A stretch of DNA of 64,000 nt from Siphonodentalium dalli. Its lineage: Eukaryota; Mollusca; Scaphopoda; Gadilida; Siphonodentaliidae. Where the stretch lies: contig CP136061.1 of NCBI GenBank assembly GCA_032622095.1, positions 89,022,983 through 89,086,982 on the forward strand, given 5' to 3'. A program made the position numbers and the translations under genes. The notes under the pieces are model-generated. The model was not told where the DNA came from, did no database searches, and worked only from the letters and a program-made list of their open reading frames with translations. Within the stretch, counting starts at the first letter, position 1. Each line of letters opens with the position of its first letter. Shown one piece after another: positions 29,001-35,758 of the stretch.

Positions 29001-30930
29001 ACAAGACAGTCAATGACTGTGGGGTAGCTCACCAGACTACAAAGACAGAGAAGACTGGGACTCTGAAGACTACAATAGTCAGTACGTTGTCATAACGTAA
29101 TAAATTTTCAAAATTTTTATTTTAATTGAAAAAAAGTTTTCATATAAAAAAAAAAAGAAAAGAAAAAAAAAACAAGGAGTAAAATCTAAATGTTTTTTGT
29201 TTGTTTGTTAAATTGAGCAAGGAGTTAAATCTAAAAAAATAAATCTAAATTAAAAAAAAAAAAATATTGACACTGGCTCTGCCCTTGTTTGCCCCAGTGA
29301 CCCAATTTTAACAAATCTGAACCCCAGTAAACAAGGGACCCTCCATACCAAATATAAGCTTAATATGCCCAATGTTTCTTGAGAAGAAGTTGTTTTAAGA
29401 ATTACTATGGAGGGAATGAGTTATGGCCCTGGCTTCGCAACTATTTGACTTGGTGATCTCATTTTAACAAATCTGAATATGAGTTACCTAGGGAACATCC
29501 ACACCAAATATGAACCCATTCGGTCTTATGGGTCTGGAGAAGATGTTTAAACAATTTTTGATGGATGGATGGACGATGGACGAGGAGTGATGACTATACC
29601 CGGTAGCTCCACCGGAGACTTTGCCTCAAGTGAGCTATAGTAAAACTGTAATCAATACCAAACTTGAACTCAACAACTCATATAGTTTGTCTTATGGAGG
29701 GGGTTAAAGTTTTTGGAGTGAGTGGCTGATTCTTAAACTTATAAAGCTGTCTCTATTAGAAACAGCCTCAATCAACAAAAGGTGGTACACACAGACTACA
29801 GAACCATTCATAGGGTAGAAATTAATTCACTGAAAGGAAGTGTTAAAACTGTATAAATGACCTATTTCGATAGACCCACCATTTGAAAAAATTCCTATAC
29901 CAGTAATAGTTCATATGAGTAGAGACCGAAGGCTCCTGGGAATACATTTGACATTCAATTTCAAAATTAATTAACAAAACAAAACCTCTCTGGTCTGGCT
30001 AGAGAGAGCTGTGTGCTTGTTGATACTACACTGTCATATTTGACATGTGGCCAGAAGGACCAATGGGCAAGGGTGATGGGCTTCTTTAATATTTGTGTCT
30101 TTAATAATTAACTTAAAAAACATAATTTATTATTGAAATGCCGTTAAATAAAAAAGTTATTTTAATTTTTTTTGTTTTTAATTATGTCCCTGGCTCCACC
30201 CACATTTGACACAGTGACCTCATTTGAACAAATCTGAACCCCAGTCACCCAAGGACCCTTCATGCCAAATATGAACACATTCGTCGAGAATAAGTTGTTT
30301 TAAGAATTACTATGGAGGGAAAGCGTTATGGCGCTGGGTTCGCAACTAATTGACCCAGTGACCTCATTTGAACAAATCTGAATACCAGTCATCTAGGGAA
30401 CATCCACAACAATTATGAACCCATTCGGTCCTATGGATCTAGCTGGAGAAGACTATGTTCAAAGAAAAGTGGACAAACGGACGGCAAGACGGATGGATGG
30501 ACGGACGGACGGACAAACGAGGAGCGATGACTATAGCTCCACCGGAGACTTCGTCTCAGGTGGCTAAAAACTAATTGAGAACATAATCAGATAACAATGC
30601 AAAAGTCATTGGAAATGATGTTGCCATTTTCACTTCCTGACAGATAGTAAAAATCCGAACATGCAAAAAGGTTCTTGGTGTTTAAATAGTCAATAGCTGA
30701 TCCGGGTAGTCTACAGACTAGTTCGTGAAAACACAAGAACGTGGATTCGAAAACACGTCCAATGTAAGTGCAGTGATAAAACCGAACTTCGAAATTCGAT
30801 GCCCACCTCCATCATATTTTCCTGAAGAATTTATTTCGTCGAAACACTTTTTAGTTTCTTCCAAGATGGCCCTAAGACGTTGTGTGTGTCTAAAATATTT
30901 ATTTAGTTCTTTGGACAATGATGTTGCCAT
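1891..30930 (-). CDS. DSTYK: DSTYK, dual serine/threonine and tyrosine protein kinase, complete 13-exon gene
   Basis: The coding exons are 30930-30807, 23292-22775, 21520-20824, 19269-19117, 18752-18664, 16191-16108, 15317-15220, 12907-12699, 12054-11898, 10240-10085, 9538-9448, 5684-5435 and 2099-1891. They sum to 2835 bp, giving 944 residues; vertebrate DSTYK is about 930. All introns are GT-AG and all phases agree. The N-terminal half (1-650) is the helical, coiled-coil-rich DSTYK region, with a P-loop-like GQTPYAKS at 71-78. The kinase domain spans about 660-910: glycine loop GRGQYGVVY (667-675), ATP-binding Lys689, catalytic HRD 783-785, DLG 803-805 in place of DFG (normal for this family), and the APE-type segment HMAPE. 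The family is a cytosolic dual-specificity kinase (also called RIPK5) linked to FGF/ERK signalling and cell-death control. Introns are loaded with MITEs. The assignment rests on clear collinear similarity along the whole length. Confidence 0.96.
2812..3350 (+). repeat. repeat with ATACGCCCTTT ends and two ~170-bp internal direct repeats
   Basis: Left AAAATACGCCCTTTAGCC and right AAAAGGGCGTATAAAATA form inverted ends. Inside, the phrase ACCTATATTCGAACTTGGCC occurs twice ~170 bp apart. A GGACGGA tract lies at 3268-3305. Between DSTYK exons 12 and 13. Confidence 0.65.
3666..4123 (+). mobile_element. double-hairpin MITE, TGTGACCCGCC family, copy 2
   Basis: Same inverted ends, same two hairpins (about 3716-3784 and 4004-4073) and same spacer as copy 1, with only scattered differences, so the family spread fairly recently. 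Lies in DSTYK intron 12. Confidence 0.85.
4531..4652 (+). repeat. mariner-like foldback MITE core, both ends lost
   Basis: The central palindrome only, with arms TTATGGGTAATTTTTCAGGA and its complement. In DSTYK intron 12. Confidence 0.7.
4929..4980 (+). repeat. short perfect inverted repeat
   Basis: ATTTAATGCTCAGATTCTAT is followed by its complement ending ATCTGAGCATTAAAT: about 20-bp arms and a minimal loop. Confidence 0.6.
5435..5684 (-). CDS. DSTYK: DSTYK exon 12 (activation segment)
   Basis: Encodes residues 793-875. [20 protein letters not shown] and [20 protein letters not shown] are almost identical to vertebrate DSTYK. The DFG phenylalanine is Leu, as usual in this family. Acceptor TAATATAG, donor AAAAAG|GTAAGA, phase 1. 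Confidence 0.97.
5737..6142 (+). mobile_element. hAT-like palindromic MITE, GCAGAATGAGGTCC family, copy 2
   Basis: Begins CAAGCCTGATTATAGTGTGT and ends with CACACTAAACTAACTCACGC. Both internal palindromes are partly deleted. In DSTYK intron 11, 50 bp from exon 12. Confidence 0.7.
6949..8328 (+). mobile_element. hAT-like element (CCGGGACCTGCC / GGCTGGTCCCTG) swollen by a 31-bp minisatellite
   Basis: The left part (AGAAGTCATTTCTCCCTG, GGGACAAAAATAGGGAGAAG) equals the left part of the smaller copies at 9785 and 57920. The right end is GGCTGGTCCCTG. Flanks GGTCACTG and GGTCGCTA match at 6 of 8 positions, compatible with an old target duplication. Confidence 0.65.
7085..8325 (+). repeat. 31-bp minisatellite, about 40 units, in DSTYK intron 11
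   Basis: The unit is AGGCTGGTCC + CCATCTCCCAAGTCGCTCTCT, with variants TCTCTCC, TTGCTCTCT and AAATGCTCTCT. An order of variants repeats with ~400-bp spacing (7085-7470 versus 7500-7900), showing higher-order duplication. Open frames through it on both strands are a by-product. Confidence 0.95.
8444..8844 (-). mobile_element. double-hairpin MITE, TTAA-CCCTTTACCCAACA family, copy 1
   Basis: Bounded by TTAA. Inverted ends CCCTTTACCCAACA and TGTTGGGTAAAGGG, with the two shared hairpins between. TTAA duplication plus CCCT ends is the piggyBac pattern. In DSTYK intron 11. Confidence 0.85.
9064..9312 (-). mobile_element. hairpin MITE, CCCTTTGAGTGCC family, copy 1
   Basis: Right end GTCACTCAAAGGGTTAA, left end TTAACTGAGTGCCAGGTCC. 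One GTCGACC-type hairpin at 9109-9179. The subterminal GGGCCGATAATATCGCCCC corresponds to GGGCCGATCTCATCGGCCC in the other copies. Confidence 0.75.
9448..9538 (-). CDS. DSTYK: DSTYK exon 11 (catalytic loop)
   Basis: Encodes residues 762-792, ending in the catalytic loop [16 protein letters not shown] with Lys and Asn in the expected spacing indicates an active kinase. Acceptor TTTCCAG, donor TTTTG|GTATGA, phase 0. Confidence 0.96.
9785..10077 (+). mobile_element. hAT-like MITE abutting the DSTYK exon 10 donor
   Basis: Ends CAGGGACAAGC and GGCTGGTTCTG, with only two internal AGGCTGGT units. The right edge lies at intron position +8 of the exon 10 donor. Flanks ACGATATC and ACCATACC match at 6 of 8. 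Confidence 0.65.
10085..10240 (-). CDS. DSTYK: DSTYK exon 10 (kinase N-lobe and hinge)
   Basis: Encodes residues 710-761, with [13 protein letters not shown] and [17 protein letters not shown], the family's hinge and alpha-D region. Acceptor TTTTTACAG, donor AGCAG|GTATGG. A hAT-like MITE begins at intron position +8, almost on the donor. Confidence 0.96.
10241..11897. other. DSTYK intron 9
   Basis: Holds one short repeat fragment (10305-10400). Two patches are rich in GATTCGA/TCGATATC motifs (10540-10625 and 11660-11765), possibly the two edges of a decayed element. Nothing else was recognised. Confidence 0.5.
10305..10400 (+). repeat. CCCTTTCTATACTAAATGG-family fragment
   Basis: Left ~95 bp of the family only (TTTCTATACTAAATGGATTC onward). 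In DSTYK intron 9, 65 bp upstream of exon 10 on the minus strand. Confidence 0.5.
11898..12054 (-). CDS. DSTYK: DSTYK exon 9 (kinase N-lobe)
   Basis: Encodes residues 658-709. It holds the glycine-rich loop [12 protein letters not shown] and the ATP-anchoring lysine in [18 protein letters not shown]. Acceptor CTTTTGTAG, donor ACAAG|GTGATA, phase 2. Confidence 0.96.
12117..12383 (+). mobile_element. CCCTTTCTATACTAAATGG-family repeat, decayed copy
   Basis: Matches the family by GGATTCTCCCATCCAGTTAT, a central inverted repeat around 12290-12330, and AGTATAGAAA at the right. Between DSTYK exons 8 and 9. Confidence 0.55.
12699..12907 (-). CDS. DSTYK: DSTYK exon 8
   Basis: Encodes residues 588-657. 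The segment [19 protein letters not shown] followed by [14 protein letters not shown] is strongly conserved in DSTYK and leads into the kinase domain. Acceptor TTTTTTGCAG, donor TACG|GTAAGT, phase 1. Confidence 0.94.
12950..13395 (-). mobile_element. hAT-like palindromic MITE, GCAGAATGAGGTCC family, diverged copy
   Basis: Ends CAGGCATGTGAATATGGTGC and GCACCATTTTGATGCCTG. Carries the family spacer (CCAATTTGGGGATAT on this strand). In DSTYK intron 7. Confidence 0.6.
13466..13711 (+). mobile_element. double-hairpin MITE, CCCTTTCATGA family, copy 2
   Basis: Decayed left end (TTACCCATTCATGATGG), right end CATGGAAGGGTTAA, hairpins at about 13507-13575 and 13610-13670. In DSTYK intron 7. Confidence 0.7.
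13860..14600. other. DSTYK intron 7, unannotated part
   Basis: No exon, palindrome or tandem repeat was recognised in this AT-rich stretch. Confidence 0.5.
14612..14762 (+). mobile_element. 151-bp palindromic element
   Basis: Imperfect inverted repeat with ~65-bp arms containing TATAAGATTTTATGAAAC and AAATTTGATTCACA. Only copy seen. In DSTYK intron 7. Confidence 0.65.
15220..15317 (-). CDS. DSTYK: DSTYK exon 7
   Basis: Encodes residues 556-587 plus a split codon. It includes [19 protein letters not shown], aligned with EWKRKVAQEAIESLSASKL. Acceptor TTCATAG, donor GCTCG|GTGAGT, phase 2. Confidence 0.88.
15611..16072 (+). mobile_element. double-hairpin MITE, TGTGACCCGCC family, copy 3
   Basis: Third near-identical copy, in DSTYK intron 6. 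It ends 35 bp from exon 6. Hairpins at about 15660-15730 and 15950-16023. Confidence 0.85.
16108..16191 (-). CDS. DSTYK: DSTYK exon 6
   Basis: An 84-bp exon of exactly 28 codons (residues 528-555) beginning [12 protein letters not shown], a near match to the vertebrate ILNAAYHVEVTF. Acceptor CTGTTTAG, donor GACAG|GTTTGT. It lies just beyond a 460-bp MITE (15611-16072). Confidence 0.9.
16192..17499. other. DSTYK intron 5, unannotated part
   Basis: A ~45-bp duplication (GGAGATCAATTAGAATGGTT at about 16199 and 16239) is the only structure seen. Confidence 0.5.
17500..17640 (+). mobile_element. 141-bp palindromic MITE
   Basis: Inverted arms of about 60 bp from AGTTAACTGTTCTGAGTAGC to its near-complement, with a GC-richer centre (GTACGGTTTTTCTCCTCG). 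Only copy seen in the window. In DSTYK intron 5. Confidence 0.7.
17757..18480 (+). repeat. tandem-motif repeat (GTCGAAAA...CATAACTC type)
   Basis: Several ~130-bp units each with AAGTCGAAA, GGATCAAACTC and TTCGAACTT. Related to 49690-50180 and, inverted, to 54029-54896. In DSTYK intron 5. Confidence 0.55.
18664..18752 (-). CDS. DSTYK: DSTYK exon 5
   Basis: Encodes residues 498-527, starting [11 protein letters not shown] and ending in DALKQ, matching GTLERCLQSLE...LKQ of vertebrates. Acceptor TATTTTCAG, donor AAGCAG|GTATGG, ending in phase 0. Confidence 0.9.
19117..19269 (-). CDS. DSTYK: DSTYK exon 4
   Basis: Encodes residues 447-497 plus split codon 498. It includes [19 protein letters not shown], aligned with the vertebrate QIQELIISRLNQAVANKLI segment. 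Acceptor ACATTCAG, donor CACAG|GTGAGG, phase 1 at both ends. Confidence 0.92.
20408..20799 (+). mobile_element. hAT-like element with poly-G/poly-C termini
   Basis: Starts CA followed by a run of more than 20 G and ends in a run of about 12 C then TG. It is flanked by the 7-bp direct repeat GTCGCAA (20401-20407 and 20800-20806). A second G run lies at about 20463-20475. It ends 25 bp from the DSTYK exon 3 donor. Run lengths are likely affected by sequencing or assembly. Confidence 0.7.
20824..21520 (-). CDS. DSTYK: DSTYK exon 3
   Basis: Encodes residues 215-446 in one 697-bp exon, the largest of the gene. It begins [19 protein letters not shown] and carries the conserved [19 protein letters not shown] and KKEEELY-type helical segments. 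A low-complexity Ser/Lys/Glu insert (about residues 275-300) is longer than in vertebrates. The donor ATTG|GTAAGG lies only 25 bp from a G-run-ended transposon in the adjoining intron. Confidence 0.94.
22252..22720 (+). mobile_element. hAT-like palindromic MITE, GCAGAATGAGGTCC family, copy 3
   Basis: Two palindromes (22290-22385 and 22595-22690) around the family spacer, starting at about AGCCTGAGATCAGAGTGTCT. In DSTYK intron 2, 55 bp from the exon 2 donor. Confidence 0.7.
22775..23292 (-). CDS. DSTYK: DSTYK exon 2
   Basis: Encodes residues 42-214. The acceptor is a pyrimidine run ending TTCGCAG and the donor is GAGCAG|GTAAAC. It contains the P-loop-like GQTPYAKS followed by RVINEIFG, and the conserved DLEV and [14 protein letters not shown] segments of the family. 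It ends on a codon boundary. Confidence 0.93.
23725..23840 (+). repeat. mariner-like foldback MITE, right arm only
   Basis: Starts near AGAGCTTTCCGATGAATGGC and ends GAGCATTAATGTA; the left arm is absent. In DSTYK intron 1. Confidence 0.7.
24059..24447 (+). mobile_element. double-hairpin MITE, TTAA-CCCTTTACCCAACA family, copy 2
   Basis: TTAA at both edges, with the same ends, subterminal GGCCAAAACCGGCC and hairpins (about 24205-24283 and 24344-24420). In DSTYK intron 1. Confidence 0.88.
25859..26071 (+). mobile_element. mariner-like foldback MITE with near-perfect ~100-bp arms
   Basis: TA at 25857-25858 and 26072-26073 flank CAGTAATGC...GCATTACTG. The arms contain GGATTTAGTCGGAAATATGG and are almost identical, with a loop of a few bases near 25965. 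In DSTYK intron 1. Confidence 0.88.
27395..27866 (+). repeat. 11-bp satellite, about 43 units, in DSTYK intron 1
   Basis: The unit is CATAACCCAT(A/G), i.e. CCCATACATAA or CCCATGCATAA, with two units lengthened to CCCATACCATAA near 27800. Its minus-strand open frames ([10 protein letters not shown] repeats) are artefacts. Confidence 0.95.
27863..28141 (+). repeat. 32-bp minisatellite, nine units, contiguous with the 11-bp satellite
   Basis: The unit is CCCATACCAG + TACCTCACATTGTGATGCATAA. Its ends are the 11-bp unit split around a 21-bp insert, so the two arrays are related. Confidence 0.92.
28200..28291 (+). CDS. possible terminal coding exon of an unrecognised plus-strand gene inside DSTYK intron 1
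   Basis: An acceptor-like CCACTAACAG is followed by an open frame reading [20 protein letters not shown] then [10 protein letters not shown] and TGA. An AATAAA lies at 28483-28488. An upstream open stretch (about 27070-27396, ending [17 protein letters not shown]) could be another exon, but no donor in the right phase was found and two satellites lie between them. I do not recognise a family. It may be a chance frame or a dead gene. Confidence 0.2.
28483..28488 (+). terminator. candidate polyadenylation signal (plus strand, DSTYK intron 1)
   Basis: AATAAA 190 bp after the stop of the possible exon at 28200-28291, followed by A-rich sequence. It is meaningful only if that exon is real. Confidence 0.2.
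29265..29640 (+). repeat. dispersed repeat, copy 1 (TAGCTCCACCGGAGACTT right end)
   Basis: Shares AAGAATTACTATGGAGGGAA, AACCCATTCGGTC and CTCCACCGGAGACTT with the copy at 30180, at roughly 75-80 percent by eye. In DSTYK intron 1. Confidence 0.7.
30180..30570 (+). repeat. dispersed repeat, copy 2, with a GGAC microsatellite
   Basis: Second direct copy, 230 bp before DSTYK exon 1, with (GGAC)n at about 30485-30515 expanding the region before the shared right end. Confidence 0.7.
30807..30930 (-). CDS. DSTYK: DSTYK exon 1 (start codon)
   Basis: Encodes residues 1-41, starting [13 protein letters not shown], equivalent to the short basic helical N terminus of vertebrate DSTYK. I chose the ATG at 30928-30930; a GTG codon three codons upstream extends the frame but is not a normal animal start. 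The donor reads GGAG|GTGGGC and leaves phase 1, which matches exon 2. The next in-frame methionine is far downstream. Confidence 0.82.
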
Positions 30931-31779
30931 TGCTGTCACTCAGTTTCGCTTCTCAAATTCATCATTTATTCTATATAAAACATCATTTTTCAAACAAGGA
31001 AATGAAAGTTTAGAGTCGACTCCATTAAATGTACTGGCGTAATCTGCGCCGAAAAATTGCCCGGCGCAGATGTAGATTCGTTATCTTAATTTCGAGAAAG
31101 ATAACATAAAGACATTTGCATCCATAAAATCATCGTTATCTGATTATGTTATCTTTTTAGTTTTTGTGCGTAAAAACTTTAAATAATATTATTAGAGAAT
31201 AGAGATGTTTTAATTTAATAAATAAAACTAAATAACGACTACTAATGTTCGATTTGTAAATTATTCGAAACAAAGTGGACAGTATCTCACATACTTACCC
31301 CGATTCTTTTACAGAACGTTAATAGAGTACGCCTATTTCCTGTCATTTTTGCAAAGATTTTTCACTTTATAAAGTACGGCAAAAAATTGGTATGGGTAAA
31401 TGACTAAATGTTGATATTTTTCATTACATTTTAGTTTAATTTGGCACCTTATCGTCTACAATCATGTCAATTAACCATTTTTTGGATGAAGCGTGCAGTG
31501 TCTGACTTTGTGAGCTTGTTGTTTTGAAATTGTGTGTCGTGATAATTATTTTGATTCGAAAATTGGTGACCTTTTCAGGCTTTTGGCTTTACTTTAGACT
31601 CAGAGACGGTTGAGTTGAAATGCTGTTTACGAACTTTTACGTACTTATATCTGCACACCGGTTTCGTCATGTCATCACGTTCGCCAAAAATACTTAATCA
31701 AGTTAATGTTTTGCTTACCGGCAAACTCAATAATTTAGACTGTCAAAGTACAAGTTATAACTTATGTTCGTCGTTGTCA

Positions 31780-32015
31780 TAACATCACGATTGTCATCAT
31801 TGTGATTGTCGTCATCATCATCCTGATCTCCATCATAATCATCGTCGTCGTTATTGTCATCTTCATCATCATTTTCATCACAGTCGTTGTTGTCGTCTTC
31901 TTCGTCATCATCATCGACATCGTGGTCATTTTCATCATCGCCATCAGCAGCATAATCACCATCATCGTGATAGTCCTCGTCAATGCTATCATTGTTGTCA
32001 TCTTCATCATCATCA
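31780..32015 (+). repeat. imperfect (ATC)n microsatellite
   Basis: About 230 bp of TCATCATC/GTCGTC-type triplets in the DSTYK-COQ2 intergenic region. The Met/Thr-rich and Ile/Val-rich open frames are composition artefacts. A shorter tract lies at about 33775-33860. Confidence 0.9.
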
Positions 32016-32587
32016 TCTGATAATAAACGTCAGGTTTACCAGGTTTTCCGCTAGGTTTTTGGGAATGGGTCCTGTATCCGCCGAGGGGAAAATGCAGTCA
32101 ATGTTTTCAATGTCGTGGAAACACTAGTGACCTACTTTTGTTGTATCAGCCAATAGAAGAAACAGAGAGTAGATTTGCTGATCGTTTTGCATCCATTTTC
32201 TACCTAAGTTACTATACTATCAACTGCAATAACTTTAAAACATAGAAAATTTATTAGATAAAAATTAATTGCTGTATATGGAAACACGCCCGTTGAAGTT
32301 AAATGACCACTATTCAAGACTCGGCAGAGAGTTTGGATGCATAACGTACCGGAATATAACATGATTAAATTATCGGCGGTCAGTTTTCATAACCTAAACG
32401 CAGCAACGTAACCAGCAGACTCCAAAGCATGTGTTCTAGCGATCTCGGGTTTGATCACTTCCTCAGTTCGTGTTAGATCGGTCCGAGTGTGTATTCTCGC
32501 TAGAAATCAAATAAAGTTGTCAACTATTTAAATTTCTTAGTACTGTCCCAACGAAATTGAGAAGTAAACATCTTTATACCTGTATAC

Positions 32588-33656
32588 CAGAGCTGTTAAG
32601 TTCCACGGATTCTCCGTGAGACTCACGGATTTCCACGGCAATTCCACAAACACGGATAACCCCCAATTTCTCACGGATTCGTCAAAACACCACATTGAAA
32701 ATCCCAAAACGATTTTTTTTTTTTTTTAAAATTCGTGCATTTGCGGGAATTCCCCAAATGACAGTGACTTCCTTATTTCCGGTCCCGTAAATACCCACAC
32801 AGAATGTACCGTCGGTCACTTTTGATTGAAGACTCAAGTTGTGGTGAACTGTGACTGATATTAATTGATTTTCACACTCTGGTGAAGCCACACGTATAAA
32901 GGGTGTTGTTTTAGTAAACAATACGTATAATCACAAGTGTGCAAAGTTCTGTATTGTTAGGCCTCATTGATGAACATTTCTTAGTAAGTCGGATTAGTGG
33001 CATGAATTGCAGACGAAATAAAACAATACGTTTAATCACAAGTGTGCAGCTGTATTGTGAGGCCCCATTGATGAACATAAGTAATGGATACTTTATGATT
33101 TAAGTTCACTGATAGTGGTATGCATTGAGAACGGAATGTGTCTTTTATTTTGCGGGTAAAACTTTTAAGACGGGTCATTTTCTACTTTCGGTTTCACGCA
33201 TACATGTCCGGTTGTAACCTGTGTAACTCGGGTTCGTTTTGACTAACTTTAAACAAAGTTTCTGCTTCTTAAAATTTGTTAATAAATGGTGGAATGTGCA
33301 CATTTCTTTTGTGGGTTAAACCGTAAGGCGAGTCCATTTTGTCGTTTATTACGATGTTGTACTTTCGGTTTGGCGCATATCCGGCTGTATCCGCTGGAAT
33401 TCTGAGTATTTTTACGAAGTGTGATCTGCTTCTTTCTTTTCAATAAATGGTGGTATCTCCCACACAGAGCAGCTCTATTACAATTACCAACAGGACATTC
33501 ATTGCCATTTTATTTAGGTCTATATATTTATAAAATAGAAACTCATAAAAACTATGCAATCTTCATCATAAAAATTATTTTTGGAACATGAACATTTTTG
33601 GGCATACCTCCCGCAAAAATCTCACGGATTGACATTTTCAAAACTTAACAGGTCTG
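32588..33656 (+). mobile_element. 1.07-kb hAT-like non-autonomous element
   Basis: Ends CAGAGCTGTTAAGTT and AACTTAACAGGTCTG with one mismatch. Perfect 8-bp target duplication CTGTATAC at 32580-32587 and 33657-33664. Contains two diverged direct repeats (around 32925-33010 and 33020-33100, sharing ACAATACGT and ATCACAAGTGTGCA). No transposase. Confidence 0.85.
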
Positions 33657-34303
33657 CTGTATACATATGGAATATGTCCTGTGGTATGACAGAAGGGGAA
33701 AAATTGGCTGGGGGAATGGGGCCCAAAAAGGGATCCCCTGTCGCTATAGCGGAAACCCCGGGTTTACGGACTACATCATCTGCAACACCATCCTCATCTC
33801 CACCGTCATCATCATTGTCTTCGTTGTACCATTATCATTGTCTTCATTGATGTCATCATCGTTGTGATCGACAAATTGATGACAATTATTTCTAGTATCT
33901 CAGAATCAGAGAAAAACAAATCCTATCTTATTGGGGGGTGGTGGGTATACCCAAAGGACTGGAACAAAATTATTTGCTCCAAGTGAGTAGTGTCCGTAAT
34001 TTTTTTCTTGATCTGACGTTTTGACCTGACTTTCCCAGTGATCAATGTTACGATCTGTCTTGCCTCATTTCGTGAACCAATATGTTTAATTATAATATTC
34101 CAATTGGTGTCTGTGTCGACTACAGTTTTCCCCGCCATGCACTAGACAATATATATCTAATCATAGTAATGGCGCTTATATTCACAGCTGATTGTTAGTC
34201 TTGTTTTAATCAAACTCTTTTTAACCCTTTCATGATGACATGCATATCAGCCATTACATTCAAGAAATGAGGAAAAGTTCAACGGAAGTTGAAATGAAAT
34301 GAA

Positions 34304-34574
34304 TTAACCCTTTCATGATGGGAGCTTCACTGGTGCAACATTAAAGATCATGTGCCAGTGGATTCTCTTATATATGCGAGTCTCCCATAGGGAGACTCGC
34401 ATATATAAGAGAATGCACTGGCTGACAAGGTCAAGGTAAATATTGTTCCGCCAATGCATTCTCTTATACATGTATATATGGGAGACTCCCTATTGGAGAC
34501 TCGCATATATAAGAGAATGCATTGGCACCGGGTTTTCGCAAAATTTCAGGAAGCTCCAGTCATGGAAGGGATAA
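34304..34574 (+). mobile_element. double-hairpin MITE, CCCTTTCATGA family, copy 3
   Basis: Left TTAACCCTTTCATGATGGG and right CATGGAAGGGATAA. Two well-preserved hairpins. Intergenic between DSTYK and COQ2. Confidence 0.8.
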
Positions 34575-35659
34575 TAAATACAATCTGAGTATTCTCTGTG
34601 CTTATTTCGAGCATTTACTTGTTACCAACTGGTTTCAGGTGTACATGTATACTGGTATTGTCTAGAGCTGGGACGGTTATGGGTTTTTCGTGACCGGTTA
34701 TGAACGGCAAAAAACCGCGATTAACCGGTTAACCACATATTATAGGTACTATTATGGGCGTGTAAGCCCAGTATGCAGAACGGCGATGATTGTGATGCTC
34801 ACTGACATGGTAAGTTTGAGAACGGCTCCTGCCCATTATACAAAGAAGTTGTCACCCATGACACACATAATCACATATCTAATTAATTACTGTATACACC
34901 CCGTCAGTAAGCCCAGGGGGCACGTGCACGTTTTTGTCCAAAAAGTGGGTACTGCATGGGCTTACTCACGGGGATCCCCCCCCGTGCAAAATCTCAGTTA
35001 GCCTTGAGATGCTGGTTTACCATCGTATTTTATACTGATACCAAGAGTAGTTGCGTTATATAAAGAGAATGATGCGTTTTATTAAGATAAAATCATATAA
35101 TAATAACAAGATACAGATGTCGACAGGTAAAACAAAAAATACAATTTATACGTTGTAAACATGCGTATGGAACGGTTAATAGCGCACATAAATAGCACAA
35201 AGTTCAAACAACAAAGTTCAGAAGACGACAAGTCCATCGTCGTCGAAACCATCGAACTCCAGGTCGTCGTCAGAATCTTCCTCGAAGAAGAAAACATTTA
35301 TGAATTTCGCGGTAATCGACGAAACGTATTATGTACGTTCTGCAACAAGAACAATAACTCTATAAATTCGAGGTGGATTAATATTCGAATGGAAAAAACT
35401 CATTATCTGATACTATTTTAAATGTAATGGTTCAAAAATGATTTAATATAAATATTAGCTGCTCTGATATATATATTGCCTCATGTTAAAATGAAATAAT
35501 CCAAGATTAATTAACGCCAATTGAGCCACAAAGATTGTAAACGAATTAACACCAGAGAACGTGGCAACTTTTATATCATAGAAAGCAGGACTGCTCGTGG
35601 AAATTATTGCGCTCAATTTATATTTTCTTGGGATCAATTTGAAAACACAATAGTTGTGG

Positions 35660-35719
35660 AGCTTTGCGCAGTGGCGGTACCATAGCCAATGAGGTTTATC
35701 CGAGGCGTGGTTATTGCTA
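35660..35719 (+). ncRNA. U4 snRNA 5' domain (non-functional copy inside retroposon)
   Basis: Matches the U4 5' stem-loop and U6-pairing region. It ends at ATTGCTA, before the 3' stem-loops and Sm site, so it is not a working U4 gene. Confidence 0.85.
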
Positions 35720-35736
35720 GGTCTGATGCTCATTCG

Positions 35737-35758
35737 ATCGCTTCTCGGCTTTTTGGCT
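35737..35758 (+). ncRNA. U2 snRNA 5' end (22 nt, inside retroposon)
   Basis: Agrees with U2 nucleotides 1-22 (stem-loop I), then diverges completely before the branch-point-recognition sequence. Confidence 0.8.

Noticed and set aside
31777-32020. Met/Thr-rich and Ile/Val-rich open frames
   Set aside because: Translation of an (ATC)n microsatellite.
35660-35758. Functional U4 or U2 snRNA gene
   Set aside because: Only 60 nt of U4 and 22 nt of U2 are present, joined together, without Sm sites or 3' stem-loops, inside a target-duplicated retroposon.
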